A stretch of DNA of 64,000 nt from Leptospira langatensis (GTDB taxonomy: Bacteria > Spirochaetota > Leptospiria > Leptospirales > Leptospiraceae), in contig NZ_RQER01000006.1 in the NCBI RefSeq assembly GCF_004770615.1, positions 186,001 through 250,000 on the forward strand. The letters are read 5' to 3'. The translations under genes and the position numbers were made by a program. Of the stretch, positions 34,266 to 44,502 are shown in pieces (position 1 is the stretch's first letter; every line of letters starts with the position of its first letter). A model generated the notes under the pieces. It was not told where the DNA came from, did not search any database, and was given only the letters and a program-made list of their open reading frames with translations.

Positions 34266-35543
34266 ATGAGAAAGAAGCTCGCATTTCTAGTTTTTCTATT
34301 CCTTCTTCCGTACGTAATATTCTCGGAACCCCAAACCATTTATCTTCGTAACGGCAAAACGATCAAGGGAGAGATCCTAGACCAAACCGCAACCTATATT
34401 GAACTGGAACTGCCGAACAAAGAAGTGCAAAGGATACAAAAGACCACTATCCTGAGGATCGCATACAAGGATGGGACAACAGTTCCTGTTGAAAAAAAAC
34501 CGGAGCCGATCCCGGAAAAGCCGCCTGAACCGGAAGTAGTTCCTCCTCCGGTGATTGTCCCTCCTCCTGTCGCAAAGGTTTATAAGAGAGTGACCAGAAA
34601 TCCTTTAGAGAGACATTTTCTGGATCTCTATGCGGGCGGAGGAGCTGGAACGAACGACTCTCATGCGGTGAATTTTTATTATAAGTACCAGAATATCTTT
34701 AGTACGGTCACAAACGGGACCCCTTTCGTTTTAAGCAAGGGTCCGCACCAGACTCCGAACGGTGCAAGCTCTGCGGGGCTCATTTATAAATTTAAGAAGT
34801 TTTCCGTGGAAGCAGGAGGACTCAGTACTCATTCTTCTTCTACCTCTCAAAACATCGGACCGGAAGCGCAACTCATCCTGGTCACTGGAACCTATCCTCA
34901 GGATCTAAAGATGGGAACATTCAAGACTTCTTACTCTCTTTTAGCCAGAAAGAATTTCGAACTCTATCCTAGCATTGGTTATACTAGGATATGGAATAAG
35001 ACCACCGACGACCAATCCACAGTCGTCCAACCGAGTAACGTGACCGGGTATTCCGTGTTCCATTCTTCCGAGCAGTTGAAAGGAGGCTCCTTCGGTCTGG
35101 GTTTCGCTTATCTACTCGGATCCAAATGGGAAGCAAGACTAGAACTAGAGAGAATGCAATTGAAAGGAAGCCAATCCCTTCATCAGCAGTACACGGTTGC
35201 TACTTTCTCTCTTCCTACGCAAATCATCCTACTTCCTTCGGATTACACGTTTAGTTGGAAGGCGACAGGAAATCACGTCTCCTTAAAGCTAAGTTATTTC
35301 TGGAGAATGGGACTAGGATTCTGGCTGAGATATGATAATTATCAATGGAACTATGCGTTCCAAGATGGAACCTTCCCTTCTGTGATCAAGACGGGAGATC
35401 CGGCTCCTTCTATCATGCAAGCCGTGCAATTGCATTTGCAGAACAACGCGATGGCCGGATCCGTAGGAAGTGTTTCTAAGGCGACTTCTCTCCAGATCGG
35501 GATCTCTAAGGCTTTGAATTTCGGCCCAGAAGAAGATTTCTAG
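34266..35543 (+). CDS. putative outer-membrane protein, first of a tandem paralogue triplet
   Basis: 425 residues from ATG 34266 (an in-frame TTG at 34257 is less likely). Signal peptide KLAFLVFLFLLPYVIFS. Then a small beta-rich module YLRNGKTIKGEILDQTATYI continuing to RIAYKDG, resembling an SH3/LSm-like fold, shared by all three paralogues. A proline-rich linker (EKPPEPEVVPPPVIVPPP) leads to a 300-residue C-terminal part with alternating strands, aromatic ends and GGSFGLGFAYLLG/SLKLSYFWRMGLGFWL pieces, consistent with a beta-barrel. Function unknown. Spacing to the next paralogue is 156 bp. Confidence 0.82.
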   Translation: MRKKLAFLVFLFLLPYVIFSEPQTIYLRNGKTIKGEILDQTATYIELELPNKEVQRIQKTTILRIAYKDGTTVPVEKKPEPIPEKPPEPEVVPPPVIVPPPVAKVYKRVTRNPLERHFLDLYAGGGAGTNDSHAVNFYYKYQNIFSTVTNGTPFVLSKGPHQTPNGASSAGLIYKFKKFSVEAGGLSTHSSSTSQNIGPEAQLILVTGTYPQDLKMGTFKTSYSLLARKNFELYPSIGYTRIWNKTTDDQSTVVQPSNVTGYSVFHSSEQLKGGSFGLGFAYLLGSKWEARLELERMQLKGSQSLHQQYTVATFSLPTQIILLPSDYTFSWKATGNHVSLKLSYFWRMGLGFWLRYDNYQWNYAFQDGTFPSVIKTGDPAPSIMQAVQLHLQNNAMAGSVGSVSKATSLQIGISKALNFGPEEDF

Positions 35544-35699
35544 GATCCTTCCTTCTTCTTTTGTTATTAAGCGAACAGAAAAAATTTCTGTAGCGTCTAC
35601 TATATTCGCCTCAAGCATCTAAGATCCAGTCAATTTATTGCTTGAACATCGCTTTTTAAAGAACAGATTGGCTTTCCAACTAATTGGATCGGAATTCGA

Positions 35700-37052
35700 A
35701 TGCGAGATATAAAAAAGAAAATCCGGAGCCTGTTCTGCATCGGATTTGTAATATTTTCCGTAAGCCCTTTATTTTCCAACGATCAGGTCATCTATCTGAA
35801 GAACGGACAAGTAATCACAGGTGAGATCACGAATCAAACTGCGACTAAGCTCACGGTGAAATTGCCCGACGGGACCATAAAAGAGTTCGCCAAAGTTGAA
35901 GTGAGAAGAGTGGCTTTCAAAGAAACTGGAAAGCCTATAGACACCAAGGACAAGACCCCGGCGACTCCGCCACCGCTTACCCCGGAGCAGATCGCTCAAC
36001 AGAAGCAAGAAGAACTCAAGAAACAGGAAGAAGATGCTAAGAAGCAGGCCGTAAGCGATGAGAAGGCAGACAAAAGAAAGAAAGAGATTGAAGAAGCAAA
36101 ACGCCATAAATTGGAATTCTTTTTGGGTTCCGGTGCCGGAACTGTAAATTACCAATCTCCTTATTTCTACCAACAAGCAGTAGCTACTGCGCAAGAGCTT
36201 GGGGGAAGTAACGGCCAATTCAGTGCACCTATGGCTCCCAGCAACTCAACGGGAAAAGCAAACAACGCAGAGATCAGATATTCTTACAATAGGTTCGTAG
36301 CGGAGGTAGGAGGATCTACAATTACGTCTAGTGTAAAACAGAACACTTTTGGCACGAACAATATCAACTCGGTTACCGTCCCCGCCATGGAATCCGGTTC
36401 TTATCAAAATTCGATGAAGCATGTATACGGGAATGTTTCTTATTCCGTATATCCCAAGCCGAAGTACGATCTGAGACCGGTGGTAGGAATCCATCAATTC
36501 TGGTTCAAGGGAGAAGACAATTCTAGGATCACTTTTTCTCCGGGATCTTCTACCGGGACAGAGCAATATTATGGTTTAGTCCCTCTCCCGGTAAGTGAGA
36601 TGCTCAAAGGATATTCTCTAGGACTACAATTCGATGCAAAGCTTCCTGCAAACTTCGAATTAAGAACAGGAATACAATCCATGCATCTGAGAGGGGACGG
36701 TCATTTCCAACAATCCACGTATCTAGTCGCTCCTATCCTTGGCCAATTCAGTGCCGATTCATTCGGAATTTATAATAAATGGAACGTAAATGGGACCAGC
36801 GTAAACCTGAAACTACTGTACAATTGGAAGTACGGAGTGAATTTTTGGGTAGGGGTCCAATCAATCGATCTAAAATATAAGATCAACGATGCGAACCTGT
36901 ATTTCCAAGGAAGCGGAAATAATCCGGCGCCGAGCGATCTCATCCTGATCAAGTCCTTATTCGATTCCTTTCTCGGACCTACATATGCCAAGGAAACTAA
37001 GGCGACCACGATCCTACTCGGCGCATCTTATTCCCTGGATTTTAGCAAATAA
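35700..37052 (+). CDS. putative outer-membrane protein, second paralogue of the triplet
   Basis: 450 residues. Signal peptide LFCIGFVIFSVSPLFS, then YLKNGQVITGEITNQTATKL and VRRVAFKETGKP, matching the N-terminal module of the flanking paralogues. The linker differs: instead of prolines it is a charged helix (EQIAQQKQEELKKQEEDAKK and on to EEAKRHK), probably coiled coil. The C-terminal part has YSLGLQFDAKLPANFELRTG and LKLLYNWKYGVNFWVGVQ, beta-barrel-like, aligning with LGFAYLLGSKWEARLELERM and LKLSYFWRMGLGFWLRYD of the first paralogue. Followed by a strong terminator hairpin. Confidence 0.82.
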   Translation: MRDIKKKIRSLFCIGFVIFSVSPLFSNDQVIYLKNGQVITGEITNQTATKLTVKLPDGTIKEFAKVEVRRVAFKETGKPIDTKDKTPATPPPLTPEQIAQQKQEELKKQEEDAKKQAVSDEKADKRKKEIEEAKRHKLEFFLGSGAGTVNYQSPYFYQQAVATAQELGGSNGQFSAPMAPSNSTGKANNAEIRYSYNRFVAEVGGSTITSSVKQNTFGTNNINSVTVPAMESGSYQNSMKHVYGNVSYSVYPKPKYDLRPVVGIHQFWFKGEDNSRITFSPGSSTGTEQYYGLVPLPVSEMLKGYSLGLQFDAKLPANFELRTGIQSMHLRGDGHFQQSTYLVAPILGQFSADSFGIYNKWNVNGTSVNLKLLYNWKYGVNFWVGVQSIDLKYKINDANLYFQGSGNNPAPSDLILIKSLFDSFLGPTYAKETKATTILLGASYSLDFSK

Positions 37053-37070
37053 GAAATTTAATCTTTCCGT

Positions 37071-37110
37071 TAGAGTTCTCTTTTGAAAAAAGAGAACTCT
37101 ATTTTCTTTA
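37071..37110 (+). terminator. strong intrinsic terminator between second and third paralogue
   Basis: TAGAGTTCTCTTTT (37071-37084), loop GAA, then AAAAGAGAACTCTA (37088-37101): a perfect 14-bp stem followed by TTTTCTTT. It should end transcripts of the second paralogue, making the third its own unit. Confidence 0.85.
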
Positions 37111-37154
37111 CTTGGCGGACCCAATTTTAAATCCTTCGTCTAATAAGCTCGCAC

Positions 37155-38726
37155 ATGGGTCGGATCTCTAGTCTTTTATTACTTCTACTATTTCTTGCAA
37201 GGAGTGCGTTTGCCGAAGACCAATCCGTGTACATGAAGAACGGCAAGATCATCCATGCCGAAGTTGTACAGCAAAACTCCACAAAGATCTTTCTGAGATT
37301 CCAGGACGGAACTATCCGAGAGATCAATAAATCCGATATCAAAAAGATCCGCTTTAAGGTAACAAAGCCCGAGAAGGTTGCAAAGCCCAAAGAAAAAGAA
37401 AAGAAGCCTATTCCCGTTCTGAAAAAAAAACCAGAGCGACCTCCTGTAAAAGAAATTGCGAAGCCGAGCCCCGCGCCAGAGGAACAGGCAGTAACTTCCC
37501 CTATTCCGGAAGAAAATACCAAACAGACTCCCGTTCCGGAAGAAGTTCCAAAGCAAGTCATCTCTACTCCTACACCAAGTCCGGCACCAGAAGAAACCCC
37601 GAAACCAACGCCTACACCGCTGGTAGAAGCAACTCCAAAACCTTCTCCTCAATCAGAAGCGGCTACGCCGATCATATCACCGGCGACCAATGAGGCTCCT
37701 AAATCGACGATTCCGGAACAAAAAGAGAAGAAGGAAGAGACCCGTAATCTGATTTCCGAAAGACATGGACTCGAAATTTCCTTCGGACTAGGTAGGAGTT
37801 CCTACCAAAGCCAAGTTGCAAATTTTCAGAGAGGAGTAGAACAATATGCTACCTCTCTCGGAAATACTGGTGGCTTTCTATATTCTTCTCCTCAGTACCA
37901 AAGTTCTCTAGCGAAGACGATTAACCTTAGATATTCTTGGAAGCGGTTCGTTGCAGATCTAGGCGGGAACGACTTCCAATCTAAAGAAGCTGCACAAAAT
38001 TTCGGTTATATTGTATATCCGGTTTCGGGAACTTCTATCTTTCAAAATGCATTCAGTTTAGGAGCGCCATATCATTCCCTCTATTATAAACAGGCATACG
38101 CACAAGCTTCTTATACAGCTTACTCTAATCGACTCTTCGAACTAAGACCGATCCTAGGTTACCAAAGGATCTGGCAGAAAGGAATAGACAACTCTACGAT
38201 AGAGGCCTCGCCCAAGGATCCTTCCAATCCATCCGCATTCGATTGGGCGATCCGCAATGGGACGAGCTTCAGCGACTTCCTACAAGGATACTCTATTGGA
38301 ATAGCGGCGGATTCTCATTGGAATGAGAAATGGGAAACTAGATTCGAGATCCAAAAACAATTCCTGCATGGGGATTCCACATTTACCAGAGATCAGATCG
38401 CAACGGTCCTAGGATTGGGCTTCGAGGCGAGAAGCACCCTGACCAACCAATGGAAGGCAAACGGATTAACACTTTCAGGAAAGCTAATATACCATTGGAA
38501 GGAAGATATCTTCTTCTGGACCGGGTTCCAGTATACCAAGATCCATTATTCTTTACAGAATTTCGGAGGGGACTTGACGCTAAGCGGAGGACCTGTCGGA
38601 GCTTATGTGGGACAACAATTGATAGAGAATCTTACGAAAGGATTAGCGGGAAATTCGGTAGCTACCGGATTGTTTATCGGGGCGGGATATAATTTCGATC
38701 TAAAACGGCCGAGTTCCTCTCAGTGA
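37155..38726 (+). CDS. putative outer-membrane protein, third paralogue with Pro/Thr-rich linker
   Basis: 523 residues. Signal peptide SSLLLLLLFLARSAFA, then YMKNGKIIHAEVVQQNSTKI and KIRFKVTKP, the shared N-terminal module. The linker is about 130 residues and TonB-like: lysine/proline-rich (KPKEKEKKPIPVLKKKPERP) followed by repeated APEE/TPTPSPAPEETPKPTPTP, a form expected to be extended and able to span the periplasm. The C-terminal region (GLEISFGLGRSSYQSQVANF, GYSIGIAADSHWNEKWETRF, LSGKLIYHWKEDIFFWTGFQ) aligns with the barrel-like parts of its neighbours. Role unknown. Confidence 0.82.
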   Translation: MGRISSLLLLLLFLARSAFAEDQSVYMKNGKIIHAEVVQQNSTKIFLRFQDGTIREINKSDIKKIRFKVTKPEKVAKPKEKEKKPIPVLKKKPERPPVKEIAKPSPAPEEQAVTSPIPEENTKQTPVPEEVPKQVISTPTPSPAPEETPKPTPTPLVEATPKPSPQSEAATPIISPATNEAPKSTIPEQKEKKEETRNLISERHGLEISFGLGRSSYQSQVANFQRGVEQYATSLGNTGGFLYSSPQYQSSLAKTINLRYSWKRFVADLGGNDFQSKEAAQNFGYIVYPVSGTSIFQNAFSLGAPYHSLYYKQAYAQASYTAYSNRLFELRPILGYQRIWQKGIDNSTIEASPKDPSNPSAFDWAIRNGTSFSDFLQGYSIGIAADSHWNEKWETRFEIQKQFLHGDSTFTRDQIATVLGLGFEARSTLTNQWKANGLTLSGKLIYHWKEDIFFWTGFQYTKIHYSLQNFGGDLTLSGGPVGAYVGQQLIENLTKGLAGNSVATGLFIGAGYNFDLKRPSSSQ

Positions 38727-38755
38727 GTTGAGACCGTTCCGGATCTTAGGATAGG

Positions 38756-38782
38756 AATGCGGGGAATTTTGACCCCCGCATT
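38756..38782. terminator. hairpin between convergent genes
   Basis: AATGCGGGG (38756-38764), nine-base loop, CCCCGCATT (38774-38782). A perfect 9-bp stem between the third OMP paralogue and the HEAT-repeat gene. No T-run on either side, so it is only a probable terminator. Confidence 0.5.
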
Positions 38783-38792
38783 GAATGGAAAA

Positions 38793-39266
38793 TTAACCTT
38801 TCAGTTTCTTGTTCAGAACATTCAGGAAGTCGGCTACGAACTCGTCGGATCTACGGTTCTTATCCGCAAACTCAACGGCCTCTCTAGTAGCATCTTCGAC
38901 ACTTTCGCTTTTGATCACGATATTCAGAAGAGCGGCTAACGCGGTATATACGATATCGCCGTTATCGGAGCTGATGATCTTATTTTTAAGAGCGATTGTG
39001 GAATCTCCAGGCTCTGCGATCAAACCTAAGGCGATCTCCGCAGGGACCGCAACTTTCGGGTCATTGGAACGGTTCAGTAAATTGATGAGTTCCGGGATAG
39101 CGGACTTTTCTTTTTTAGATCCAAGATAATTGGCAGCCTCGATCTTGTCCTGGTCGGATCCGCTGGACAGGGACTTGATATAGTCCTCTGTACTTTTTTC
39201 AGCTGCAACCGAAGATGCGAGAATAAAGGTAGTGAAGATAACGAGCGAAAGAATGCTTTTTTTCAT
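38793..39266 (-). CDS. exported HEAT-repeat-like protein
   Basis: 157 residues with a signal peptide (KKSILSLVIFTTFILASSVAA). The mature part is all-helical, with repeats such as DKIEAANYLGSKKEKSAIPE and DPKVAVPAEIALGLIAEPGD that fit HEAT/PBS-lyase-type helical pairs ('A...Lg.......p.L...l'). Such scaffolds bind other proteins; the partner is unknown. The start has GAGGAG upstream (reading AGGAGGAGACC before ATG on the complement). Convergent with the OMP triplet. Confidence 0.85.
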   Translation of the reverse strand: MKKSILSLVIFTTFILASSVAAEKSTEDYIKSLSSGSDQDKIEAANYLGSKKEKSAIPELINLLNRSNDPKVAVPAEIALGLIAEPGDSTIALKNKIISSDNGDIVYTALAALLNIVIKSESVEDATREAVEFADKNRRSDEFVADFLNVLNKKLKG

Positions 39267-39423
39267 GGTCTCCTCCTGTAACCGAGGAATCTTCTCGCCT
39301 CGGTTCTTGCAGTCAACCGAAATAAACAGGCTCTTCTTTCTATTTCCGGAAAGGGACGTAAACCCGATCCCCTAAAATAGATCGAAGGAATCCGAACCGC
39401 TCCTAAAATTGGACAAAGGGATT

Positions 39424-40581
39424 ATGCAATTCAAGCTGGAGCAAATTCGCCCCAAAGAACTCCTGCAAAGGATCAAAGAGGAATTCTTTCCGCCTCGGAT
39501 CTTGGACAGATACCTATTTTCTGAATTCGTAAAGACCTTTATCGGGACCTTTATCGCCATCACCTTTTTGGCCCTGATGATGAAGTTCAACGATATCAGC
39601 AACGATCTCAAGGCCACCAAGGCGCCAAAATTCCATGCCTGGCTCTACATCCTCTACTCCATCCCGGACATAGCGGTAAATTACTCCGTCAACCTTTCCA
39701 CCTTATTTGCTGTTTCTTTCACTCTGGGACAATTCTCCGCGAACAAAGAGATCGTGGCCATGATGTCCGCGGGAGTTTCTTTTCGGAGAATAGTGGCTCC
39801 TATCATCGCATTCAGTTGCATGCTCTGGGTCGGAGTCTTCTTCTTTACCCAAATAGCTGTCGCGCCTATGAACGCAATGGCAAACGAAGAACATAAGCTT
39901 TTGAAAGAAGGTAGCGGAGTGAATCTCTCCGGAGTCGTTTACCAATTCCACTTCAAGGGAAAAGAAGGTTTTTATTATATATATTATTATGATCCCAAGG
40001 ACGAGGAGATCAAGGGAGGATTCAATTATATCAAATTGAATCCGGACCAAACTCCCGATTTTCTCTTAGTTTCCCAAAAGGCAAAGTACGATCCTGCCAG
40101 GGACATATGGATCCTGAAGAACGTAGAAGAAACAAAGATAGACGATCTGAATCTAACCTACGTAAAGAAGTATGCGGAGAAGGAATACTATCTTCCCGAA
40201 AAGCCGGAGTATTTCAAAAAGCCAAAGGGTTCCGTAGAGGAAATGAATCTATTCGAACTTATGGAAGAAAAGGAGAGCAGGCTTAAAAAAGGCCTTTCGT
40301 TCGGAGACGTAGATATTGCGAAACATTCCCTCTTTGCGAATCCTTTCTTTATTGTCGTAGTGACCCTGGTGGGTTGCGTGAGCGGTTATTTTACTAAGAG
40401 AATGGCGGTCGTCGCCTCCTTGGGTGTGAGTATTCTAGTGGCCCTGGTCTATCTGATCATGAACCCTTCTTTCAAATCCATAGGAGAAAACGGCTTGATC
40501 CCGGCCTGGCTTGCGACCTGGATCACACCTGCAATTTTCCTTTCCGTTCTTTATATTGTATATAAGAGAATGAAACTTTAA
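39424..40581 (+). CDS. LptF/LptG family LPS-export permease (YjgP/YjgQ)
   Basis: 385 residues from ATG 39424 (AAAGGG upstream; an in-frame TTG at 39409 is less likely). The start RILDRYLFSEFVKTFIGTFI is the typical N-terminus of YjgP/YjgQ proteins ('i.dRYl..e.l..f'). Membrane segments lie near residues 30-50, 65-95, 105-130 and three at the C-terminus (FFIVVVTLVGCVSGYFTKRM onward), with a long periplasmic beta-jellyroll domain between. With LptB and its partner it extracts LPS from the inner membrane. LptF and LptG cannot be told apart here. Confidence 0.93.
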   Translation: MQFKLEQIRPKELLQRIKEEFFPPRILDRYLFSEFVKTFIGTFIAITFLALMMKFNDISNDLKATKAPKFHAWLYILYSIPDIAVNYSVNLSTLFAVSFTLGQFSANKEIVAMMSAGVSFRRIVAPIIAFSCMLWVGVFFFTQIAVAPMNAMANEEHKLLKEGSGVNLSGVVYQFHFKGKEGFYYIYYYDPKDEEIKGGFNYIKLNPDQTPDFLLVSQKAKYDPARDIWILKNVEETKIDDLNLTYVKKYAEKEYYLPEKPEYFKKPKGSVEEMNLFELMEEKESRLKKGLSFGDVDIAKHSLFANPFFIVVVTLVGCVSGYFTKRMAVVASLGVSILVALVYLIMNPSFKSIGENGLIPAWLATWITPAIFLSVLYIVYKRMKL

Positions 40582-40596
40582 CTTTTTAGAATATAA

Positions 40597-40622
40597 AAAA
40601 GGCCCTCGATCGAAGGCCTTTT
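40597..40622. terminator. bidirectional terminator
   Basis: AAAAGGCC (40597-40604), loop containing TCGATCGA, then GGCCTTTT (40615-40622). The A-run and T-run on either side let it act for the LptF/G gene and for the convergent gene at 40652. Confidence 0.8.
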
Positions 40623-40651
40623 ACTAACAAGATTGGAAATAAGAGAGGATC

Positions 40652-41179
40652 TTATTTTGCGCCTTTAGGAGTAACGGTAGCTTTCGGGAGAATGACCCGA
40701 ACATTGCTCAACTGGATCTTGTAACCGCCGGAAACAGTGATCACTCCCTTAAAGAGATCCGAAAGGTCTGTGACCCTAGCCATAAACCAGCTTCCTGTTC
40801 TCGCCTCATCTTTGGTTTCTGGGGCCCGGTATCCGTCTTCGGTCCCCATATCGAACATGATCACGTTCATTCCCAGTTTAAGATCCTTTTCGGTAGCGAT
40901 ACGGGTCATATAGAAATATTTGGTCCAAAACTTCTTACCGTTCGTAACTTGTAGAAACTCACCTTCTCCCTTAGTCTTAGTTGCAGAAGCGGCAGTGATC
41001 TCTTTAGCCAAATACACGTTAATGTACGTTTGATCCGTAAAATCCTCTCTAGTAACAAAGAAATCGTCCGGCTGGATAAATTGAGCATCCTCTTCCGCAA
41101 AGATAGCTACTGAGAACGATCCCAAATAAAGAGCTAAGATCGCCAAAAATCTAAAACAATAAAGGGTTCCTTTTTTCAT
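40652..41179 (-). CDS. secreted protein of unknown function
   Basis: 175 residues from ATG 41179, chosen because GGAG lies 6 nt upstream and the signal peptide (GTLYCFRFLAILALYLGSFSVAIFA) then starts normally; the frame extends further up to 41206. Mature sequence begins EEDAQFIQPDDFFVTREDF and contains FWTKYFYMTRIATEKDL, GMNVIMFDMGTEDGYRAPET and DLFKGVITVSGGYKIQLSNV. No known domain recognised. The beta-rich composition and lack of further membrane segments suggest a periplasmic protein. Confidence 0.8.
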   Translation of the reverse strand: MKKGTLYCFRFLAILALYLGSFSVAIFAEEDAQFIQPDDFFVTREDFTDQTYINVYLAKEITAASATKTKGEGEFLQVTNGKKFWTKYFYMTRIATEKDLKLGMNVIMFDMGTEDGYRAPETKDEARTGSWFMARVTDLSDLFKGVITVSGGYKIQLSNVRVILPKATVTPKGAK

Positions 41180-41405
41180 GTTCAACTCCGTGAAACCAAT
41201 CCACAAACCTCTCCGAAACGGGAGGGAAATGGTAATAATTTATTGCAAAGTAGAGAGAACCCGGTTTTCGTCAAGGATTTGCCAGTATGCGAAGATTTCG
41301 GTCCGAAATAGCCGCCGAATCGCATCCAGAGGGTAAAATCACTACATTTCCGAATTGCGAACAATTCGATATTTCTTAATTTCATTCGCAACAACGCTCC
41401 GACAG

Positions 41406-42164
41406 ATGAATCGCAGATCCAAACATCCAACAATCAGATCGAAAGGGAAAGGTTCTCTTCCCGAATCCGTTTTCGAAACCAAAAACATAGAAAAAATATA
41501 TGATATGGGGCAGATCAAAGTCCCTGCATTAACGAATATAAATGTTCGTTTTTATAAGTCCCAGTTCACGATCCTCTTAGGACCTAGTGGAAGCGGTAAA
41601 TCCACCCTATTGAATATATTAGGAGGTTTGGATTCGCCGAGCTCCGGTGAAATTTATTTCAATGGTTCATCCTTACACGCCGGCCCAGAAGACGATCTAA
41701 CGGAATTCAGAAGGAGATACGTAGGATTCGTATTTCAATTTTATAATCTGATCCCGAGTCTTACTGCAGAAGAGAACGTAAAGCTCGTCACGGATATTTC
41801 GGAGAACCCGATGTCGCCCTTAGAGGCATTAGAGATGGTGGGTCTGAAGGAAAGAAAGGATCATTTTCCCTCTCAACTTTCCGGAGGAGAACAACAGAGG
41901 GTTGCGATCGCTAGAGCGATTGCCAAAAGACCGGAGATACTACTTTGCGATGAACCTACCGGTGCTCTCGATTTTAAAACAGGTAAGATCGTTTTAGACG
42001 CGCTCTCTAAGATCAATCAGGAATTAGGGACTACCACCATCATCATAACTCACAATGTCGGAATAGCCGCAATTGCGGATCGCGTCATCGAAATGAAGGA
42101 CGGACAGATCGTTTCCGATCGATCAAATCAGAAAAAGAAAACGACAGAGAATATTCACTGGTGA
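41406..42164 (+). CDS. ABC transporter ATPase (MacB/LolD-like)
   Basis: About 252 residues from ATG 41406; an in-frame TTG at 41355 would add 17 poorly conserved residues. Walker [10 protein letters not shown] lies near residues 59-67, signature [16 protein letters not shown] near 158, and [11 protein letters not shown] near 180, the last being typical of the MacB/LolD/FtsE group ('ADEPTGNLD'). The stop overlaps the permease start as GTGA. With the next two genes it forms a three-gene export operon. Confidence 0.93.
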   Translation: MNRRSKHPTIRSKGKGSLPESVFETKNIEKIYDMGQIKVPALTNINVRFYKSQFTILLGPSGSGKSTLLNILGGLDSPSSGEIYFNGSSLHAGPEDDLTEFRRRYVGFVFQFYNLIPSLTAEENVKLVTDISENPMSPLEALEMVGLKERKDHFPSQLSGGEQQRVAIARAIAKRPEILLCDEPTGALDFKTGKIVLDALSKINQELGTTTIIITHNVGIAAIADRVIEMKDGQIVSDRSNQKKKTTENIHW

Positions 42165-44500
42165 GAACACTAGATAAAAAAGCGATTCGGGAGTTTCTTG
42201 CCTGGAAATCGCAGGCGATCACGATCACTTTAGTGATCGCCTCAGGTATTTCTGTATTCATTGTTTCATTGAGCGCCTATAATTCCCTCCTTTCCTCTAG
42301 AAATGCCTTTTATTCCAAATACTCCTTTGCGCAAGGATTCGTTTCCTTGAATAAGGCCCCACAATCCGAAGTATTAGAGATTTCTAAAATTCCCGGCGTC
42401 TCTTTTGCGGAAGGTAGGATCGTAAAGGAAGTCGTGGTGGATTTCGAATCGGAATCTGTCCCCAGCGGTGCAAAGATCGTAACCTTGACAGAAGGATTAA
42501 ATCGTCTCGCGGTATTGAAGGGAAAACTGCCCTCCCAAAACGACGAGACGGTTGTTAGCGAAGCATTTGCTTCCGCGAACCACTTGGAACCTGGATCTAG
42601 GATATCGGCAGTGTTAGAAGGTAAAAAGAAACTTCTGACCGTTACCGGAGTCGCATTGTCTCCCGAGTTCGTCTATATATTCCGTCCGGGAAGTTTTCTA
42701 CCCGACGATAAACATTATGGGATCCTATGGATGAGAAAAGTCTCTGTCGAAGAGATTTTCGATATGTCCGGAGCCGTAAACGATATCGTATTCGATTTTG
42801 CTCCCGGATCGGACAAGAACTTCACCCTAAATGAAATCGATCTCAGACTTTCGCCTTATGGGGGGCTGGGTTCTTACGATAGGGATAAACTTCCCTCTCA
42901 TTCTTTCCTGAGAGACGAGTTCAAGCAATTGAAAACGACGGCCTTTTTCATCCCTATTATCTTTCTAGGCGTAGCGGCTTTTCTTTTACATATAGTCACC
43001 TCTAGAACGATCGCAAAGCAAAGGGAACAAATTGCGACCCTAAAGGCCTTGGGATACGACAATAAAAGCATAACACTACATTATCTAAAAATAATATGGA
43101 TCGTATGTATAGCCGGTTCCTTTTTAGGGATAATATTCGGATATTATTTAGGAACGAAAATGGTGCTTCTCTATGGAGAATACTATAAGTTTCCTGATCT
43201 GAAATTCACTTTCGATCCGATGCTTGCGGTTTATTCGATCCTGATCGGAATGATCTCGGGGACGCTGGGTTCTTCGCTTTCTATAAAAAAGGTGGCCTCC
43301 CTTCAACCTGCGCAAGCGATGAGGCCTCCCGCTCCGGAAAACTTCTCCAAAAGTTCATTAGAGAAATATTGGAAGGATCTGTCCGTAGTATATAGGATTG
43401 CGATCCGAAATTTGACCCGCAGACCCGGGCGGAGTCTATTGTTCATTATGGGAATTTCCAGCTCGGTAATGATCATGGTCTTAGGACTTTTTTCCCGGGA
43501 CATGATGGACTCTATTCTCAGGATCCAATTCGAAGAGATGCAGAAGGAAAACGTTTCCTTAATCTTTCAAAATGCGGTTTCTTCGCAGTCCGTTCTAGAA
43601 CTTTCGAAAAAGGACGAAATCCTATTGATCGAAGGATTTAGGTCCGTGCCCGTTCGCCTCCGCAACCGAAATGTAAGTAAAGAATTGGTCCTGACCGGAA
43701 TACCCAGAGATTCCGGTCTCAGGAGATTGATCAACGAACAAGGACAAGAAGTAGTCGCTCCTAGCGAAGGGATTTTATTGAATGCAGTCGTTGCGGAGAA
43801 ACTAGGCATAAAAAGAGGAGATACGGTTCAAATCGAAATTCTAGAAGGGCAAAGGTTAAAGACCAAGATCGAGATCTTTGGCACGATCAATGAGATCCTG
43901 GGGCAAGGCGCCTATATGGAAAAAGAGTCCGTTAACCGGCTATTGCAAGAAGGCGACTTGATCAATATTGCTGCGTTGTGGACAGATTCCTCCAAGGAAG
44001 AAAGCCTACTAAAGGAATTGAAGTCCTATCCGAAGATCTCAGGAGTCTCGACCCGGAACCGGACCTTGAAGATATTCTACGAAATGATGTCCAGAAGCGT
44101 TCTTACTACCTCTTTGATCATCATGATATTTTCATGCATTATTTCCGTTGGAGTCGTATACAATACCGCGTTGATATCACTTTCGGAAAGAGCCTTCGAA
44201 TTAGGTAGCCTTCGTATCCTTGGATTTACCAAAGAGGAAGTTTTCAGAATATTGGTCACTGAGCTTGTGATCGTTATCTTATTCTCGCTACCTATCGGCT
44301 GTCTTTTCGGTTATTTTTCAGGCTACGGGGTGTTGAATACCGTGGAAACGGAAGGCTTTAAGATCCCACTTTTTATTTCCGTGCGAACGTATCTGTTTGC
44401 GATCGGATTAGTCTTGATCACTTCGGCCATCAGCTTTTGGATCCTTTATATAAAAGTGCAATCTATGGATTTGATATCGGTGTTAAAAATTAGGGAATAA
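42161..44500 (+). CDS. ABC transporter permease, two FtsX-type domains
   Basis: 779 residues from a GTG overlapping the ATPase stop. Two copies of the MacB_PCD/FtsX layout: an N-terminal helix ([20 protein letters not shown]), a large periplasmic domain, and a three-helix FtsX block ([20 protein letters not shown] onward); then a second start helix ([19 protein letters not shown]), another periplasmic domain and a final FtsX block ([20 protein letters not shown] onward). The doubled arrangement is like that of DevC/LolC-fused or 'YtrF-like' permeases rather than single-unit MacB. Substrate unknown. Confidence 0.92.
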   Translation: MRTLDKKAIREFLAWKSQAITITLVIASGISVFIVSLSAYNSLLSSRNAFYSKYSFAQGFVSLNKAPQSEVLEISKIPGVSFAEGRIVKEVVVDFESESVPSGAKIVTLTEGLNRLAVLKGKLPSQNDETVVSEAFASANHLEPGSRISAVLEGKKKLLTVTGVALSPEFVYIFRPGSFLPDDKHYGILWMRKVSVEEIFDMSGAVNDIVFDFAPGSDKNFTLNEIDLRLSPYGGLGSYDRDKLPSHSFLRDEFKQLKTTAFFIPIIFLGVAAFLLHIVTSRTIAKQREQIATLKALGYDNKSITLHYLKIIWIVCIAGSFLGIIFGYYLGTKMVLLYGEYYKFPDLKFTFDPMLAVYSILIGMISGTLGSSLSIKKVASLQPAQAMRPPAPENFSKSSLEKYWKDLSVVYRIAIRNLTRRPGRSLLFIMGISSSVMIMVLGLFSRDMMDSILRIQFEEMQKENVSLIFQNAVSSQSVLELSKKDEILLIEGFRSVPVRLRNRNVSKELVLTGIPRDSGLRRLINEQGQEVVAPSEGILLNAVVAEKLGIKRGDTVQIEILEGQRLKTKIEIFGTINEILGQGAYMEKESVNRLLQEGDLINIAALWTDSSKEESLLKELKSYPKISGVSTRNRTLKIFYEMMSRSVLTTSLIIMIFSCIISVGVVYNTALISLSERAFELGSLRILGFTKEEVFRILVTELVIVILFSLPIGCLFGYFSGYGVLNTVETEGFKIPLFISVRTYLFAIGLVLITSAISFWILYIKVQSMDLISVLKIRE

Positions 44501-44502
44501 TT

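Noticed and set aside
37793..37808. GTAGGAGTTCCTAC-like near-palindrome as a regulatory site
   Set aside because: It is inside the third OMP paralogue's coding sequence and the centre is not symmetric.
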